Part shown: positions 9,549 through 20,133 of the stretch, piece by piece
Layout: each line of letters begins with the position of its first letter
How positions within the stretch are numbered: the stretch's first letter is position 1
Origin: Calendula officinalis
Lineage: Eukaryota > Streptophyta > Magnoliopsida > Asterales > Asteraceae
Assembly: GCA_963853835.1 (NCBI GenBank)
Contig: OY970823.1
Location: 63,063,845 to 63,127,844, forward strand
Direction of reading: 5' to 3'
Length of the DNA stretch: 64,000 nt
Notes under the pieces: generated by a model
Seen by the model: the letters and a program-made list of their open reading frames with translations, nothing else
Database searches by the model: none
Told to the model about the DNA's origin: nothing
Program-made: the position numbers and the translations under genes

Positions 9549-12428
9549 TCAGTTTGACTTTGACTGGGTCAACTTGATACCGCACTCCCATAGCTTCTTA
9601 GCCAATTCAGCATCTTTAGCTTTACCACTGGGTTTAGCCACATTATTATCAGCAAAATACTCACCACTAACCCCTTTAACCTTTGGGTTCAATGCCAAAT
9701 AGCATGTTGTTGAAGCTCCCTGAAACCCAAATCAAAATAACTGTATATAACTGACATTTATATTTCGTGGGTCCCACTAGCCCACACAATGTAATCAGGA
9801 AAAGATGCAAAAGAACGAACAAACCTGTGGGATATTCTTTTGAAGATGCTTGAAGATCCCAAATAAGCAAACTGTATCAAGAATACAAAGTTACAATCTT
9901 GAACAAGAAAAAGATTCGATTTTTAAGACGGAAATCTTACCCGACATTATCAAGAATACAAAGTTACAATCTTGAAAAAGATTCGATTTTTAAGACGGAA
10001 ATCTTACCCGACATAAAGGTAGAGTGACGCGAAAGATTGGTTGCAATAACTCCAGGATGCAACGCGTTGACAGTTATATCTGCTCCTTCTCCCTGAACTC
10101 AAAGATAAACATGCCACGTGTCACAACTTAATTAGTGAAATTTGTGTGATTATGGATCTTAATGATTGATTACCTTGAGGCGTCTTGTTAGCTCCTTAGC
10201 GTGTAGAATATTAGCAAGCTTTGATTGGCCATAAGCATAGAAACTGTTGTAGCATTTTTCATCGTTTAGTTTGTCGAACAAGATTCCACCTTTGTAGGTC
10301 ACCCTATGAGCTTCCGATGAAACTAAGACAATTCTCCCTTCTTGTCCACAATTTTTAGTAGTATTTTTCATCGTATCCAACAACAAATTCGTCAAATAAA
10401 AATGCCCTATAAAAAAAACTACTTCAACAATGAAAATGTGATGCATACCTAAACATTCTATTTTGTTCCCTGATGCCTAAGACTATGTGAGGAAAGGGGC
10501 TGCACTAAAATGGGCATAACTTTTGCATCGATCGAGGCTCTGTTTCAAGCGTTCGACCAGTCAAATGGCGCTACGCAGTTTACAGAATTTTCGAGCCAAA
10601 ATACATTGTTTTTTGGGAGTTATCGATTTTAAGTTTTTTCTTTAATTTTTGGACTTTATTTTAAGCCTACTTTTCGGTTTGTTCGTTTTTTTTTTTGGTC
10701 ACTCAAAAATATAGGCCTTATTTAGGGTTTGTTTGAGACTTTGGAAAGTTTAGTTGATAATTTTATGACAATTTAGTTTTTTTCTCAAAATTTGTGTATT
10801 GAATAGGTATTGAAGACCAGATCAACGATATTCTTTGAATCATCGTGGTTTTTGGATTAGATTATTCTAAGTATTCTAAGAATATCATAATGTTTCCTAA
10901 AATGTTTCCTAAGATTAAAAAAGTTTGAGATATATATGAAAAATACCAACAAAGTTAGTTGCAAATTGACTCTCAATTCCATCTTTAGAAAGGGAAAATG
11001 GAGGAACCATTATCCCTGCATTAGCACTACAAACAGCAACAAATATTTATATTACTAGACTTGCACAAATCTAAATTAATTGTTAGATACGTATAAAAAC
11101 ATGTATATATATATATTTCTTACATGAGGATATTGAGGGGTAGACCCTTGGAAATATATGCATCTGCAAAGTTTTTTACAGATTCTAATGAACTTACATC
11201 AAGCTCCATAACATCAATGGTGGCATTTGGGCAACCTTTTATTATGTTTTCTTTACATTTTGTAGCAGATTCCACATTTCTGGCTGCCATTATTACATGT
11301 ACACCGCGTAAAGCTAGTACACGTGCGGTTTCTAGGCCAATGCCACTTGTTGGTCCTACAAAAAGCAAATCTCTTAGAAACAAACAGTGTTCTTTGAGAA
11401 GAAAAATAGCCAGCTTCTACGAAGTTTGACTATAAAATATTTAAGGATTTTGTTAGGGCCGTCTTTAACATGCATATAATGATTGTACATTTATTGATAG
11501 AATATTGTTTTTAAAATTCAGTGAACGGTTTTTATAATAATTTTATCTTGCTATTGACATGCTTTAGGACACTACGATTAATCTAAAATATCATTCAATA
11601 ATAGCAAAAAAAAAAAAGCAAATTATTAGAATCAATTAAGTACAATATTTTAATTTGAAAACATTCTAGCAAATGGACAAAATGACTAATAATGTTTATT
11701 GTTTTTAAGGAAAGGGGAAATTGGAAAAAATACAATTAATTCGTTTTTTTCAATAAAATAAGGGATGAGTGTTTGATTATGTGTTAATATAGGGGTAATT
11801 TTTAGGGTTAACATTTTTAGTAAGTAACTTTAAATCTCATCAGGTTCCACCACCCATCACCACCGCCCTTCTCGCCGGAATGTTCAGCCAGAAAATACAT
11901 ACATCACCACCACCCTTCTTGGCTTCTTGCCATAAACTGTTGAGTTAGATTTAGGGTTTATATTAGTCATATGACCCCATCAAAACAGAGCCAAACTTTA
12001 TTTTCTGTTTGAATCATTTCTTTAGATAAATGTTAACATCATTTCTTGAAGCAAGTTTCAACCTTTTATTTACAAAAAGTCAACTTATGCAATTTTTAAG
12101 CATTAATTAGATCAAATAACACTAGAACAAACAGTGTTAATTACGCACTTAATGAATTATTAAACCCATCAAACAGAGCACAAAATCAAGATTCATTTTT
12201 TATGTTAAATTATGTTCTATTGGACGGTAAACAAAAGAAAAACAGATGAAATCTTGATGCGAAGAGACCTGAAAGTCCTAAAAATAGTAACTTTTTTACA
12301 AAAAGATAGAGAAATAAACCTGTAATTATGGCAGTTAATCCATGGCCATCAACTCCTTTGGTAACATCTTCAGCTGTGTTTCTTGCTGAAAACCCAGATT
12401 TTCCTTTGAAAGCAATTAACCAAGGCAT
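9549..12428 (-). CDS. TIC32-like short-chain dehydrogenase/reductase, copy B
   Basis: Seven exons give 318 residues: 12320-12428, 11355-11124, 11026-10947, 10406-10174, 10092-10008, 9871-9825, 9719-9549 (957 nt, all GT-AG). Exons 2, 3, 5 and 6 have exactly the lengths of their counterparts in copy A (232, 80, 85, 47). Exon 4 (233 nt) corresponds to exons 4 plus 5 of copy A (151 + 79), so one intron differs between the paralogues. TGPTSGIG binds the cofactor and YGQSK at about 199-203 keeps the catalytic Tyr and Lys. The usual NNAG structural motif reads ANAG (115-118). Intron 1 is about 960 bp. Function is as for copy A: an NADP(H)-dependent oxidoreductase of unknown substrate. The start is ATG 12428 (MPWLIAFKGKSGFSARNTAE); the frame upstream has no ATG. 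Confidence 0.88.
9875..10014. repeat. tandem duplication over the exon 5 / intron 5 junction of dehydrogenase copy B
   Basis: The block 9875-9947 (73 bp) is repeated at 9948-10014 (67 bp, with a 6-bp deletion). Each copy carries the same splice-donor context, so two donors exist at about 10007 and 9940. Use of 10007 keeps the paralogue exon length of 85 nt. Use of the second would add 67 nt and shift the frame. Confidence 0.9.
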
Positions 12429-13489
12429 GTTTACTTCTTTCTTCAAGAATCAGAGAAAAAAGGTGACACCAAAATTTGAAGGATTTTGTAATAATTTAAA
12501 TTTGCTCAAAGTTTTGTGGCAAGTTATGCCAAGAGGGTATCCATTATATGCACTCAAAGGATCTTGGACAGATCTTTGACCATGTTTATGGCATACTTGT
12601 GAATATACGATAGATTTAAGAAATGACAAACAAAGCTTTGCTGTTCAAGTTGCCAGATAGGAAAAGTCTTCTTTCCCCCTGTGTTTAAGGAAAGACTGAG
12701 TTGTGTTTGTGACTTAACCGTTGCAGTGATAATTTTCAGATCTTCACCTAATATTGTGAATGTTTACTCATGTGTTAGCTTAAAGAACCATCATTATAAA
12801 AACTTTGATAAGTAAGAATTACCTGTGTAATTTTGTGAAATAAAGAATCGTATTTGAAATATGAGATAAACAAGAAACATAATATATTAAATAAGTAATA
12901 AATTAATTAAAAAATAATGAATTTTTTTAAGGAATTGAAAATTTGCAAGTGTGTTGCATCTTGTCGAATAAGTGTATAAAATTTGTTCGGGTGTGGTTTC
13001 ACCATGTGACTTTAATGTTAATAATAAATGTATCTTTAATGTTAATAATAAATTTTTGACCAACTTTTTGTTAGTTCAGTTGTTTCATAAATATACTTTC
13101 ATTGTTAATACTATTAAATCATTACATATGGTTTCTAATGTAGAAATAAATAATTTATACTAAGATGTTAATTTTAAATGTCACACCAGACTGATGTGTA
13201 GCAACTCCTCTTATGACATGAAAATAACTATTACTCTTGCAAAAATTTCATTAGCATATTTCTACTTGGCTCGTTAAAAAAAGTTGGAATTGACTCATTA
13301 CATTAACACATTTCTCTACATTCAAAATTATTCAAAACCATTAAATATTAAAAAACACCATTAAATCTTAAAAAAAATATTAAAATATTCAAAACCAAAA
13401 TCTTGTTTTACATTCGACATAAAAACAAGCAAAAAACCCCAATAAATTTCAACCTCAAGAACACAACAACCTTACATCATATTTCTATG
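12429..13489. other. intergenic spacer
   Basis: AT-rich spacer between the divergent 5' side of dehydrogenase copy B and the 3' end of the lysine-rich gene. No repeat family, RNA gene or supported coding region was seen. A frame at 12972-13163 is short and without features. Confidence 0.6.
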
Positions 13490-14764
13490 CTAATTCGGAT
13501 AAAGGCTCCGAAAGCCGTTTGAAGCAAGATGACTTGGCAATGTAGGGCCCAATAATCCCGATGTGTATCTTATCCCTCCTCCATTCATCATCCTCGTACC
13601 TAAAAGACTGCCATCATGCGAATATCCTTGAACAACTCTATTTGGGATTCCAAAATTGTTGGAATTGTCATATATTTGATGATGGTTTAATCCAATCTGA
13701 TACCCATTTCCAGCACATGAAGATTCAATATTGTTGTGCCCAAAATCAAACCCAGAATAGTTCCCCCTTTCAAGTTTCAAGCTTGTGTCATTTGATCTTG
13801 AATTCGACTGACCTAATGGTATAGTCAAATAAGCAGAAGATGTAGCTATTTGATCTGGGGTATTTGTAAAGATCGGTTTTTTAGCAGAAGAATCAATCAA
13901 GATTGAATTTTTAGCAGACGAATCAATCAAGATTGGATTTTTAGCCGATGAGTCAATCAAGATTGAATTTTTAGCAGATGGATCAATCAAGATTGGATTT
14001 TTAGCAGGCGAATCAAACAAGATTGGATTTTTAGCAGATGAATCAAACAAGATTGTTTTTTTAGCAGAAGAATCAAACAAGATTGTTTTTTTAGCAGAAG
14101 AATCAACCAAGATTGGATTTTTAGAAGACGGGTCGTTTGTGTTTTCGTTCTTAACCTGTTCTTGAGGCGGGTTTTGATCTTTTGAGGATGCTAACTCGGT
14201 TTTCTGCTTTGGTTTTGCGGGTTTTCTTGCACGAGGTTTTTGGGTCGGTTTCTTGGTGGGATTACTTGTAATTTTCCTTTTCTTTGTTGATCTTGAAGAC
14301 GGTTTTATGTTCACGAGTTGATCCATTTCTTTTCTCATTTTTGCAAACATGGTTTCTCTTGCAACTCGAAGATCGTCCAAGATTGATTCTGTAAAGATCC
14401 TAAAATCATCAGAAACCGTCATTTGGCTTATGAATTTGCTCTTGTTCTTTCTACTGTTATTTCCTACTTTCTTTATGTTAGAAGAAACACAAGAATCCTT
14501 CTTGGGTTTGCTCTTAACTTCTTTCTTGGTATTTTTGTTCTCCTTTTTTGGTGTTTTTCGGGTTCTTTTCGGTTTTTTCTCGATTTCCACATGTCGGTTG
14601 TCGGTTTCACTAACACCGTCGTTTTCGGGAGAAACTAAATTAGGAATTAACATGAGTTTTTCTTGACCTTTTCCTACATCAGAATTTGATTTTGAATCAT
14701 CACTTGAGGAATCAGTGTTCCTTCTAAATCCCCAAATTTGTTCGAATTTATGATTTTCGTTCAT
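13490..14764 (-). CDS. lysine-rich nuclear-type protein with ten-residue tandem repeats, function unknown
   Basis: A single-exon frame of 424 codons from ATG 14764 to a stop at 13490. Residues 60-110 and 158-195 are very rich in Lys, Arg and Pro (KKPKRTRKTPKKENKNTKKE, and TKKRKI), which suggests nuclear import and nucleic-acid binding. A helix-like block follows about residue 115 (DDFRIFTESILDDLRVARET, then MFAKMRKEMDQL). Residues about 213-302 are nine tandem copies of a ten-residue unit of the form SSAKNPILID, with F/I/V and D/N variation. The C-terminal 110 residues are Gly/Asn/Ser-rich and end in RSLYPN. I do not recognise a named family. The long uninterrupted frame, sensible amino-acid patterning and good ATG support a real gene. 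The repeat array is likely variable in copy number. Confidence 0.75.
   Translation of the reverse strand: MNENHKFEQIWGFRRNTDSSSDDSKSNSDVGKGQEKLMLIPNLVSPENDGVSETDNRHVEIEKKPKRTRKTPKKENKNTKKEVKSKPKKDSCVSSNIKKVGNNSRKNKSKFISQMTVSDDFRIFTESILDDLRVARETMFAKMRKEMDQLVNIKPSSRSTKKRKITSNPTKKPTQKPRARKPAKPKQKTELASSKDQNPPQEQVKNENTNDPSSKNPILVDSSAKKTILFDSSAKKTILFDSSAKNPILFDSPAKNPILIDPSAKNSILIDSSAKNPILIDSSAKNSILIDSSAKKPIFTNTPDQIATSSAYLTIPLGQSNSRSNDTSLKLERGNYSGFDFGHNNIESSCAGNGYQIGLNHHQIYDNSNNFGIPNRVVQGYSHDGSLLGTRMMNGGGIRYTSGLLGPTLPSHLASNGFRSLYPN
13868..14135. repeat. 30-bp coding minisatellite
   Basis: Nine in-frame copies of a 30-bp unit (minus strand reads roughly GATTCTTCTGCTAAAAATCC plus ten more bases) encode the ten-residue repeat of the lysine-rich protein. 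Copies differ by a few substitutions, many of them silent or conservative. Confidence 0.92.
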
Positions 14765-16380
14765 TTTCTTGATGTGGGTACTTCAGAATCAAAGATTTTG
14801 CAATAATTTAACCTATACATATTGGAACAGTTGGTCAATTTCAAGTCAACTTTTTGCCAAAAAAGGAAACTTTATAAGAGGAAAAACAGAATAATCAACG
14901 AAAACTAAGGAACCCAGTGATCAAATCCTGGATATTTATATACTCCGTATTATTCAACAAAATTGCTCTTATCATAAACCCTATTCAAACCCCCATGAAC
15001 AATCAAACCCAAATTGTACAATATCATATCAAATAAAGCAATAACTAGTAAAATTATGGAAGATTCATATTGCATTAAACCCTATAATCCCAATATTATC
15101 AATCTGATATTGAAAAAAAAATTAAAAAGAAAATTGAGTAACAATGTAAGATATGAACTTACCTTCAAAACAAAAACTCATGAAAAATTAACCATGTCTC
15201 AACCAAGAAACCCCTTTTCATCCTCTTTTATGCTTCAATTTCGTTTGAAAAGATTCGATTTTTAGGGATTTTAAGTTTTTTATGAATCTTTTTGATGTTG
15301 AAGTGGGTTTGTTGTCCATTAGTCCAAATCAGAAATGGAAAAAAAGCAAACACAAAGGGGAGTGAATATATTTCCTGAATGGGTTGGTTTTGCTCAACAG
15401 GATCTTCCATTAAATGTTTAATAATTGTACATTTAATATTAAAGGATATTTCTATTTATTAAGGACTTTTTAAATGGTCTGCTTCACTCGTGCTATATGC
15501 TATTTAATCGTTACAGTTAAATTATTTCAGACGTTATTAGCGCTAAAATCTTCCATTAAATGTGTTTTTATATAAATTACTTTTAAAATTACAAGTCCAT
15601 TATGTGTAAATGGTGCTTGATCGCAACGTGTTTTCTTTAGATTATATTAAATAAACAAATATTGGTTTAGTGATGTAGATATATTTCACTTTCTTCATGT
15701 ACATGAAAATATAAAAATTAAATTTAAATATATAATCTATCTAATCTGATATATAGAAAATAACTTTAATCCAAAATAAATATAACATTTAAGCTCGTAT
15801 ATAATTTGATTCGAATATTTGGTAAATAGCTTTCGATATCTCGAATGTCGTTCATTAGAAATACAATATATAGAAATTTTTATATGTCAAAATTGATATT
15901 ACCGATCTCTAAATAACATATACGAATATATAATTAATTTGGGGCCTTATAGTTTTATCGTAACTTATATGATTTAACCAGTATGTTTTGCTAGAGTAAA
16001 TGACATGTTATTGTTTCTTATTTTGCTATCAGTACATCTAATGAGAATTATTGATTGATCTTGTGTGTATGTTATGAATTGATATGGTGATCATACCATT
16101 TTTTGCAGATTTTGATTTGAAACGTTTAAAAAATGTGAGATGTGTTCTACAAACAATCTATAAAATGTTACATAACCTCTACTTTAATTTATGAAATTTT
16201 AATTAATGTTATCAATACATTTTAATCTTATGTTTGAACCTCTATAATAGTTTGGATAAAAAAAGTATTACGGAGTACTAATCATTTACGTAATGATATT
16301 AAAACAAAAGGCTAAGATCAAATCTATTCACCTAAAACTTTAAAGAAAAATTTGTTCAACTGAGAAATTTAATAATGATA
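14765..16380. other. 5' flank and intergenic spacer
   Basis: This contains the upstream region of the lysine-rich gene and AT-rich spacer up to the MITE. A remnant of a MITE terminus (TACTCCGTATTATTC) sits near 14940. No supported gene. Confidence 0.55.
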
Positions 16381-16577
16381 CTCCCTCCGTCCCACTTTAA
16401 TTGTCCACTATAAAAAAGCACACAGTTTAAGAAAAGTGCATTAATTATATAATGTCACCAATCAAATTTTCTCTTTCCCACTTAAATATTTTTTGATTGG
16501 TTGGAATTTGAGAAATGACACTCTTTGTGGGACAAACTAAAATGGTATACTGGACAATAAAAATGGGACGGAGGGAG
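16381..16577. mobile_element. Stowaway MITE
   Basis: A 197-bp element begins CTCCCTCCGTCCCACTTTAA and ends with the inverse (TGGGACGGAGGGAG). It is flanked by the TA target duplication at 16379-16380 and 16578-16579. This is a classic plant Tc1/Mariner-derived MITE. Confidence 0.95.
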
Positions 16578-16644
16578 TAATATTTAAAGAAGTGTTATTT
16601 AGGAATATTTATATACCGGTTTCTATAGAATACGTAACAAACAT

Positions 16645-16718
16645 GTCTGGGTGGTGTAGTCGGTTATCACGCTAGTCTCACACACTAGAGGTCCCCGGTT
16701 CGAACCCGGGCTCAGACA
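16645..16718 (+). tRNA. tRNA-Val (CAC)
   Basis: A 74-nt cloverleaf. The acceptor arm is GTCTGGG/CTCAGAC plus A. The D-arm region is GGTGTAGTCGGTTATCAC and the anticodon arm is CTAGT-CTCACAC-ACTAG with anticodon CAC. The T arm is CCCGG-TTCGAAC-CCGGG. No intron. It has intact A and B boxes and a nuclear, cytosolic type. It is followed by a T-rich run (16727-16741) that can terminate Pol III. Confidence 0.97.
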
Positions 16719-16787
16719 TAAATTTTTGTCTTTTATTTTTCCAGTTTGTTCTATAAAACATTTTTTATTTGATTTTGAGTCAAATAT

Positions 16788-17172
16788 AGTGTGTGGCTGT
16801 CACATACCTAAGCTTAGGTGTGGAACCATCTAAACTACATAATTTAGATTAAAAAAAACTTATAACTCACTACATAAACTAATTAGTATATCAAATCCCG
16901 TCTAAAACTTATCAATTATCTTAAATATTAATTGTGTTTTTGTTGAGTCGGTGATTAAAGTTTCATATTCTTGAAATGATGTTTATATTGAACAAATGTC
17001 ATATTCTTGAAATGGTGTTGAGTTAATGTTTTTATATTATGTAAGTGTTTTAATATGGTGAGAAAGTGACAAGATATTGTAAAAATAACCGTTTTAACTT
17101 TTTTTTTCAACCAAAACTATGTAGTTATAGGTGGATCCATACCTAAGCTTAGATACGTGACAACCACACACT
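16788..17172. mobile_element. MITE with about 55-bp terminal inverted repeats
   Basis: The left end AGTGTGTGGCTGTCAC and the inner block CCTAAGCTTAGG recur in inverse orientation at the right end (CTAAGCTTAGATACGTGACA then ACCACACACT). The length is about 385 bp. The target duplication is not clear, so the superfamily is unassigned. The first half of each arm also contains its own small palindrome, CCTAAGCTTAGG. Confidence 0.75.
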
Positions 17173-17810
17173 CACTATCCCCATTTTATTTTATCTTATC
17201 TTATTAATATATAACTATTACAAGAAGTCATGTAATCATATTAGTCACAAAATTTTGTGTATATAACTGAAATTAAACCATTACTAATAACAATAACACT
17301 CTTAATAAGAAAAATTCGCTTGTTGAAAATATTTATTTTTTAATTTTACTACAGTTTAGACTTTAGGTACTTCATACTATTTCGGTATTAATGTTTTCTA
17401 GATATTAGTGATATTTTATTTTGGAATATATCATTAGACTAAAAGCCTTTTGGTTTCCAAATTTATTAAGTTGCTTCATACATAAAACACGTATTTTTTA
17501 TGCGATCAAGTAAACTTATTTAACATAATTGATTGACAAATCTGATTAACAGATAGTCGAACATTGTAACTCCTCAAAGAAGAAATACAGTAACTTGTGT
17601 AGATTGATAAAAATTCAAATGGAAACAATAATATACAAACTCATAAAAGAATGTTCTGCATACACTTCTAACCTTATAAAAATTAAATAAAACTCATAAA
17701 AGAATGTTTTGCATACACTTCTGTGTTGACTTTTCTATGTTAAACCCCAATATGGTCAAAATTGCAAAAAAGGTTTGATTTTTACCACAATTGAAGAAAA
17801 TTTCTTGTAA
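17173..17810. other. intergenic spacer
   Basis: AT-rich spacer downstream of the DUF3527 gene. A short duplicated phrase (CATAAAAGAATGTT followed by GCATACACTTCT) occurs near 17643 and 17694. Nothing else was seen. Confidence 0.5.
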
Positions 17811-20133
17811 TTATGCCCGAGACATTGGAGAAAACGGCGGGTTGACCAAAAAAGAAGTCAAGATTTCGTTTTTATCTGGTTTTCTTTTGTCTTCCTCAAC
17901 AACGGCTTCAATCAAATGTTTGACTTCATCTTCAGCAAAAACTCTTAAAGAATCACATTGCAACATTTCCCTGTCGCTATCATGAGCCACAATTGTTGAT
18001 GTTTCGGTAGTGTGCAAGATAGCAACACAAATTGAAAATGCTTGCAGTGAGGTCAACTGGGCGTGAAAGTCAACTGCATATTGTCCCTCTGTTGTTGTTT
18101 TCATGGTTAATGCAGGTGTGTTGTCTTTAGTTCCCTGTGTCAAACTATCTTGTTACAATTTACATCAAGAAAAAGTATTATATTTATGGATTTTGACTTT
18201 TGTGGTCAAACTTATTTGTTTCAAGATTCAAAATAAACAATCTTTTTCGACCAACTGTGTCTTTATGATGATTTTAATAACATGGGAAAACCAAATAGAA
18301 AGATAAAAACACCAACTTTTTTTATCAAGAACAAGTATTACATTCCATTTGTTGACTTTCGTGGTCAAACTTAATCCTTTCAAGATTCAGAATTAACAAT
18401 CTTTTTCAACGTATCACAATCTTATATGATCTTTAACACAATTAACATATCCAATACAATTATTGATTAAAATTTTGGTGAAGTTAGAAACAACATATTT
18501 TTTCAATTAAGAAACGAGAGGCCCTACACATTGACTTTTAAGGTCAAACTTACTCCTTTCAAGATTTATGATTTCTTTATCCTTGATCTTTTTTTATATA
18601 AACTTCAATGTGATTATCATATTCTACACCATAATTATTAACAATTCGGTAATGATAATTAAGGTTTGACTATAAAAGTTTTACCTTTAAAAAAAGTTTG
18701 ACCGGTTGCTTACAAGTCTCCTCTTTCTGTACATTCAAATTGCCAAGAACAATAAGGGGGCACCCCATATCCCACCCTCCACAATCACAACCGCCACCTA
18801 AGCGCCACCTGTCAAGTAACGGCGAGGGCCCACGACTTTCGCCACATGGCAAACCATGATTCGCCGAAGGAATCACCACACTAACTTTTGCTGGTTCATT
18901 CTTTTCTTCCCCTCGGTTGCATTTCAAGCTCTCTCTTTTCTCAGATGGAAATTGTATAACAATTGCAGCCGTTTCAAGATCCTGATGCAAATCTGGTACA
19001 AATTTCGGGTCAAGGTTGGCCTTTGACTGACCCGTTGACTCGTTTGACCCATATGTTCCCTCAAGAGAGCTTTCTTTTGAATTTAAGCAATCGGGTATTT
19101 GAGAAGAAGATGTTCTTGAATTTGCAAGATCATATAATACAAATTCGGTGACCATTGAGTTTTCTGAATTAACTAATTCGGTACATAAATAGCAGGAAAC
19201 TTGCATCTGGCCAACTGTTGTAAGATCCTTAAAGTTATGATCTTTATTATTAATTTTTCTTTTTTGTTGAGTGGTGTGAAATGTATAGACCCAATTGCAA
19301 CCATTTCCCACTTTTTGTGTTTTTGCCACCAAAACATCATTTGGATTATTCACTAAAAACTCAAAAAACGGCATTCGATTCTTGTTACCGAGCTTTAAAA
19401 TCCCATTTAAATGAGCAGGTGATGAACATGAAGAAGATGATGACACAATTGAGCTACAAGAATCTTTCTTATTGTAATCCATGTTTGAGAAATCATGTAT
19501 CAATGATTTCCTTACATACATGTTTTGACTTTTCTTTGACTTTGACTTCACGAATGGGTCAAACATCTTTTTGAAAGGGGTGAAACGAATCTTGGGACTA
19601 TTAAACGATTTCATAGGAGAATGAGGTTGTTCTAATCTTGATGATAAAGATTTATGTAAAGGGGTAGAAAAAGGTTGTTGATTTTCTTGTTTTTCAACCG
19701 AATTAAATGAAATTTCCAAAAATGAACCCGAATCCTCATTTGAATCACACAAAGAATCAAAGATTTCAAAGGGTGATAGACCACCATCATTTCTTGAAAA
19801 TTCAATTTTTTTTCTTTCTTCAGTTTTTTCATCATTGATCTTATTTATTTTACCTACTTCATTGGAACTTTGATAAACCGAACCCCTTTTATGTGCTTCG
19901 TTGACTCGAAATCGAGTTGACCGAACATCTCGACATGATGCACTACGGTATCGATTTAAGCTTATTTCTCTAAATTCCTTGTTTTGATTCAGCAATATTT
20001 CATTTCTGAATTTTGGTTTTTTTCTAACTGTTTTCTTTTCGCTTTTTGAATGTTGAGGAGATAAAAGAACTGTTTTAGGACTTCCATCTACCACACAATA
20101 TTTCTCAAAATCCAGCTCTAAATCTTGACCCAT
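17811..20133 (-). CDS. DUF3527-domain protein
   Basis: Two coding exons, 18685-20133 and 17811-18134, joined by a GT-AG intron in phase 0, give 590 residues from ATG 20133 (MGQDLELDFEKYCVVDGSPK). The N-terminal half is Ser/Lys-rich and probably disordered. Conserved blocks typical of DUF3527 include the FFEFLVNNPNDVLVAKT region, the LDRWRLGGGCDCGGWDMGCP block, and the C-terminal SLQAFSICVAILHTTETSTI ending in PPFSPMSRA. Arabidopsis members such as At5g01030 and At2g37930 have no known function. No membrane segment or enzymatic motif is apparent, and a plant-specific regulatory role is only a guess. The 550-bp intron carries a degenerate triplication. Upstream sequence (20134 to about 21000) looks like a 5' UTR with introns. 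Confidence 0.88.
18160..18590. repeat. degenerate threefold direct repeat inside the DUF3527 intron
   Basis: Three copies of a block of roughly 170 bp contain TTGACTTT-n-GGTCAAACTTA, then TTTCAAGATT, then a run resembling AACAATCTTTTTC. They start near 18160, 18325 and 18500. The copies have diverged by substitutions and indels. Confidence 0.7.

Noticed and set aside
15228..15410. 60-residue minus-strand frame upstream of the lysine-rich gene
   Set aside because: Short, no homology recognised; may be 5' UTR sequence.
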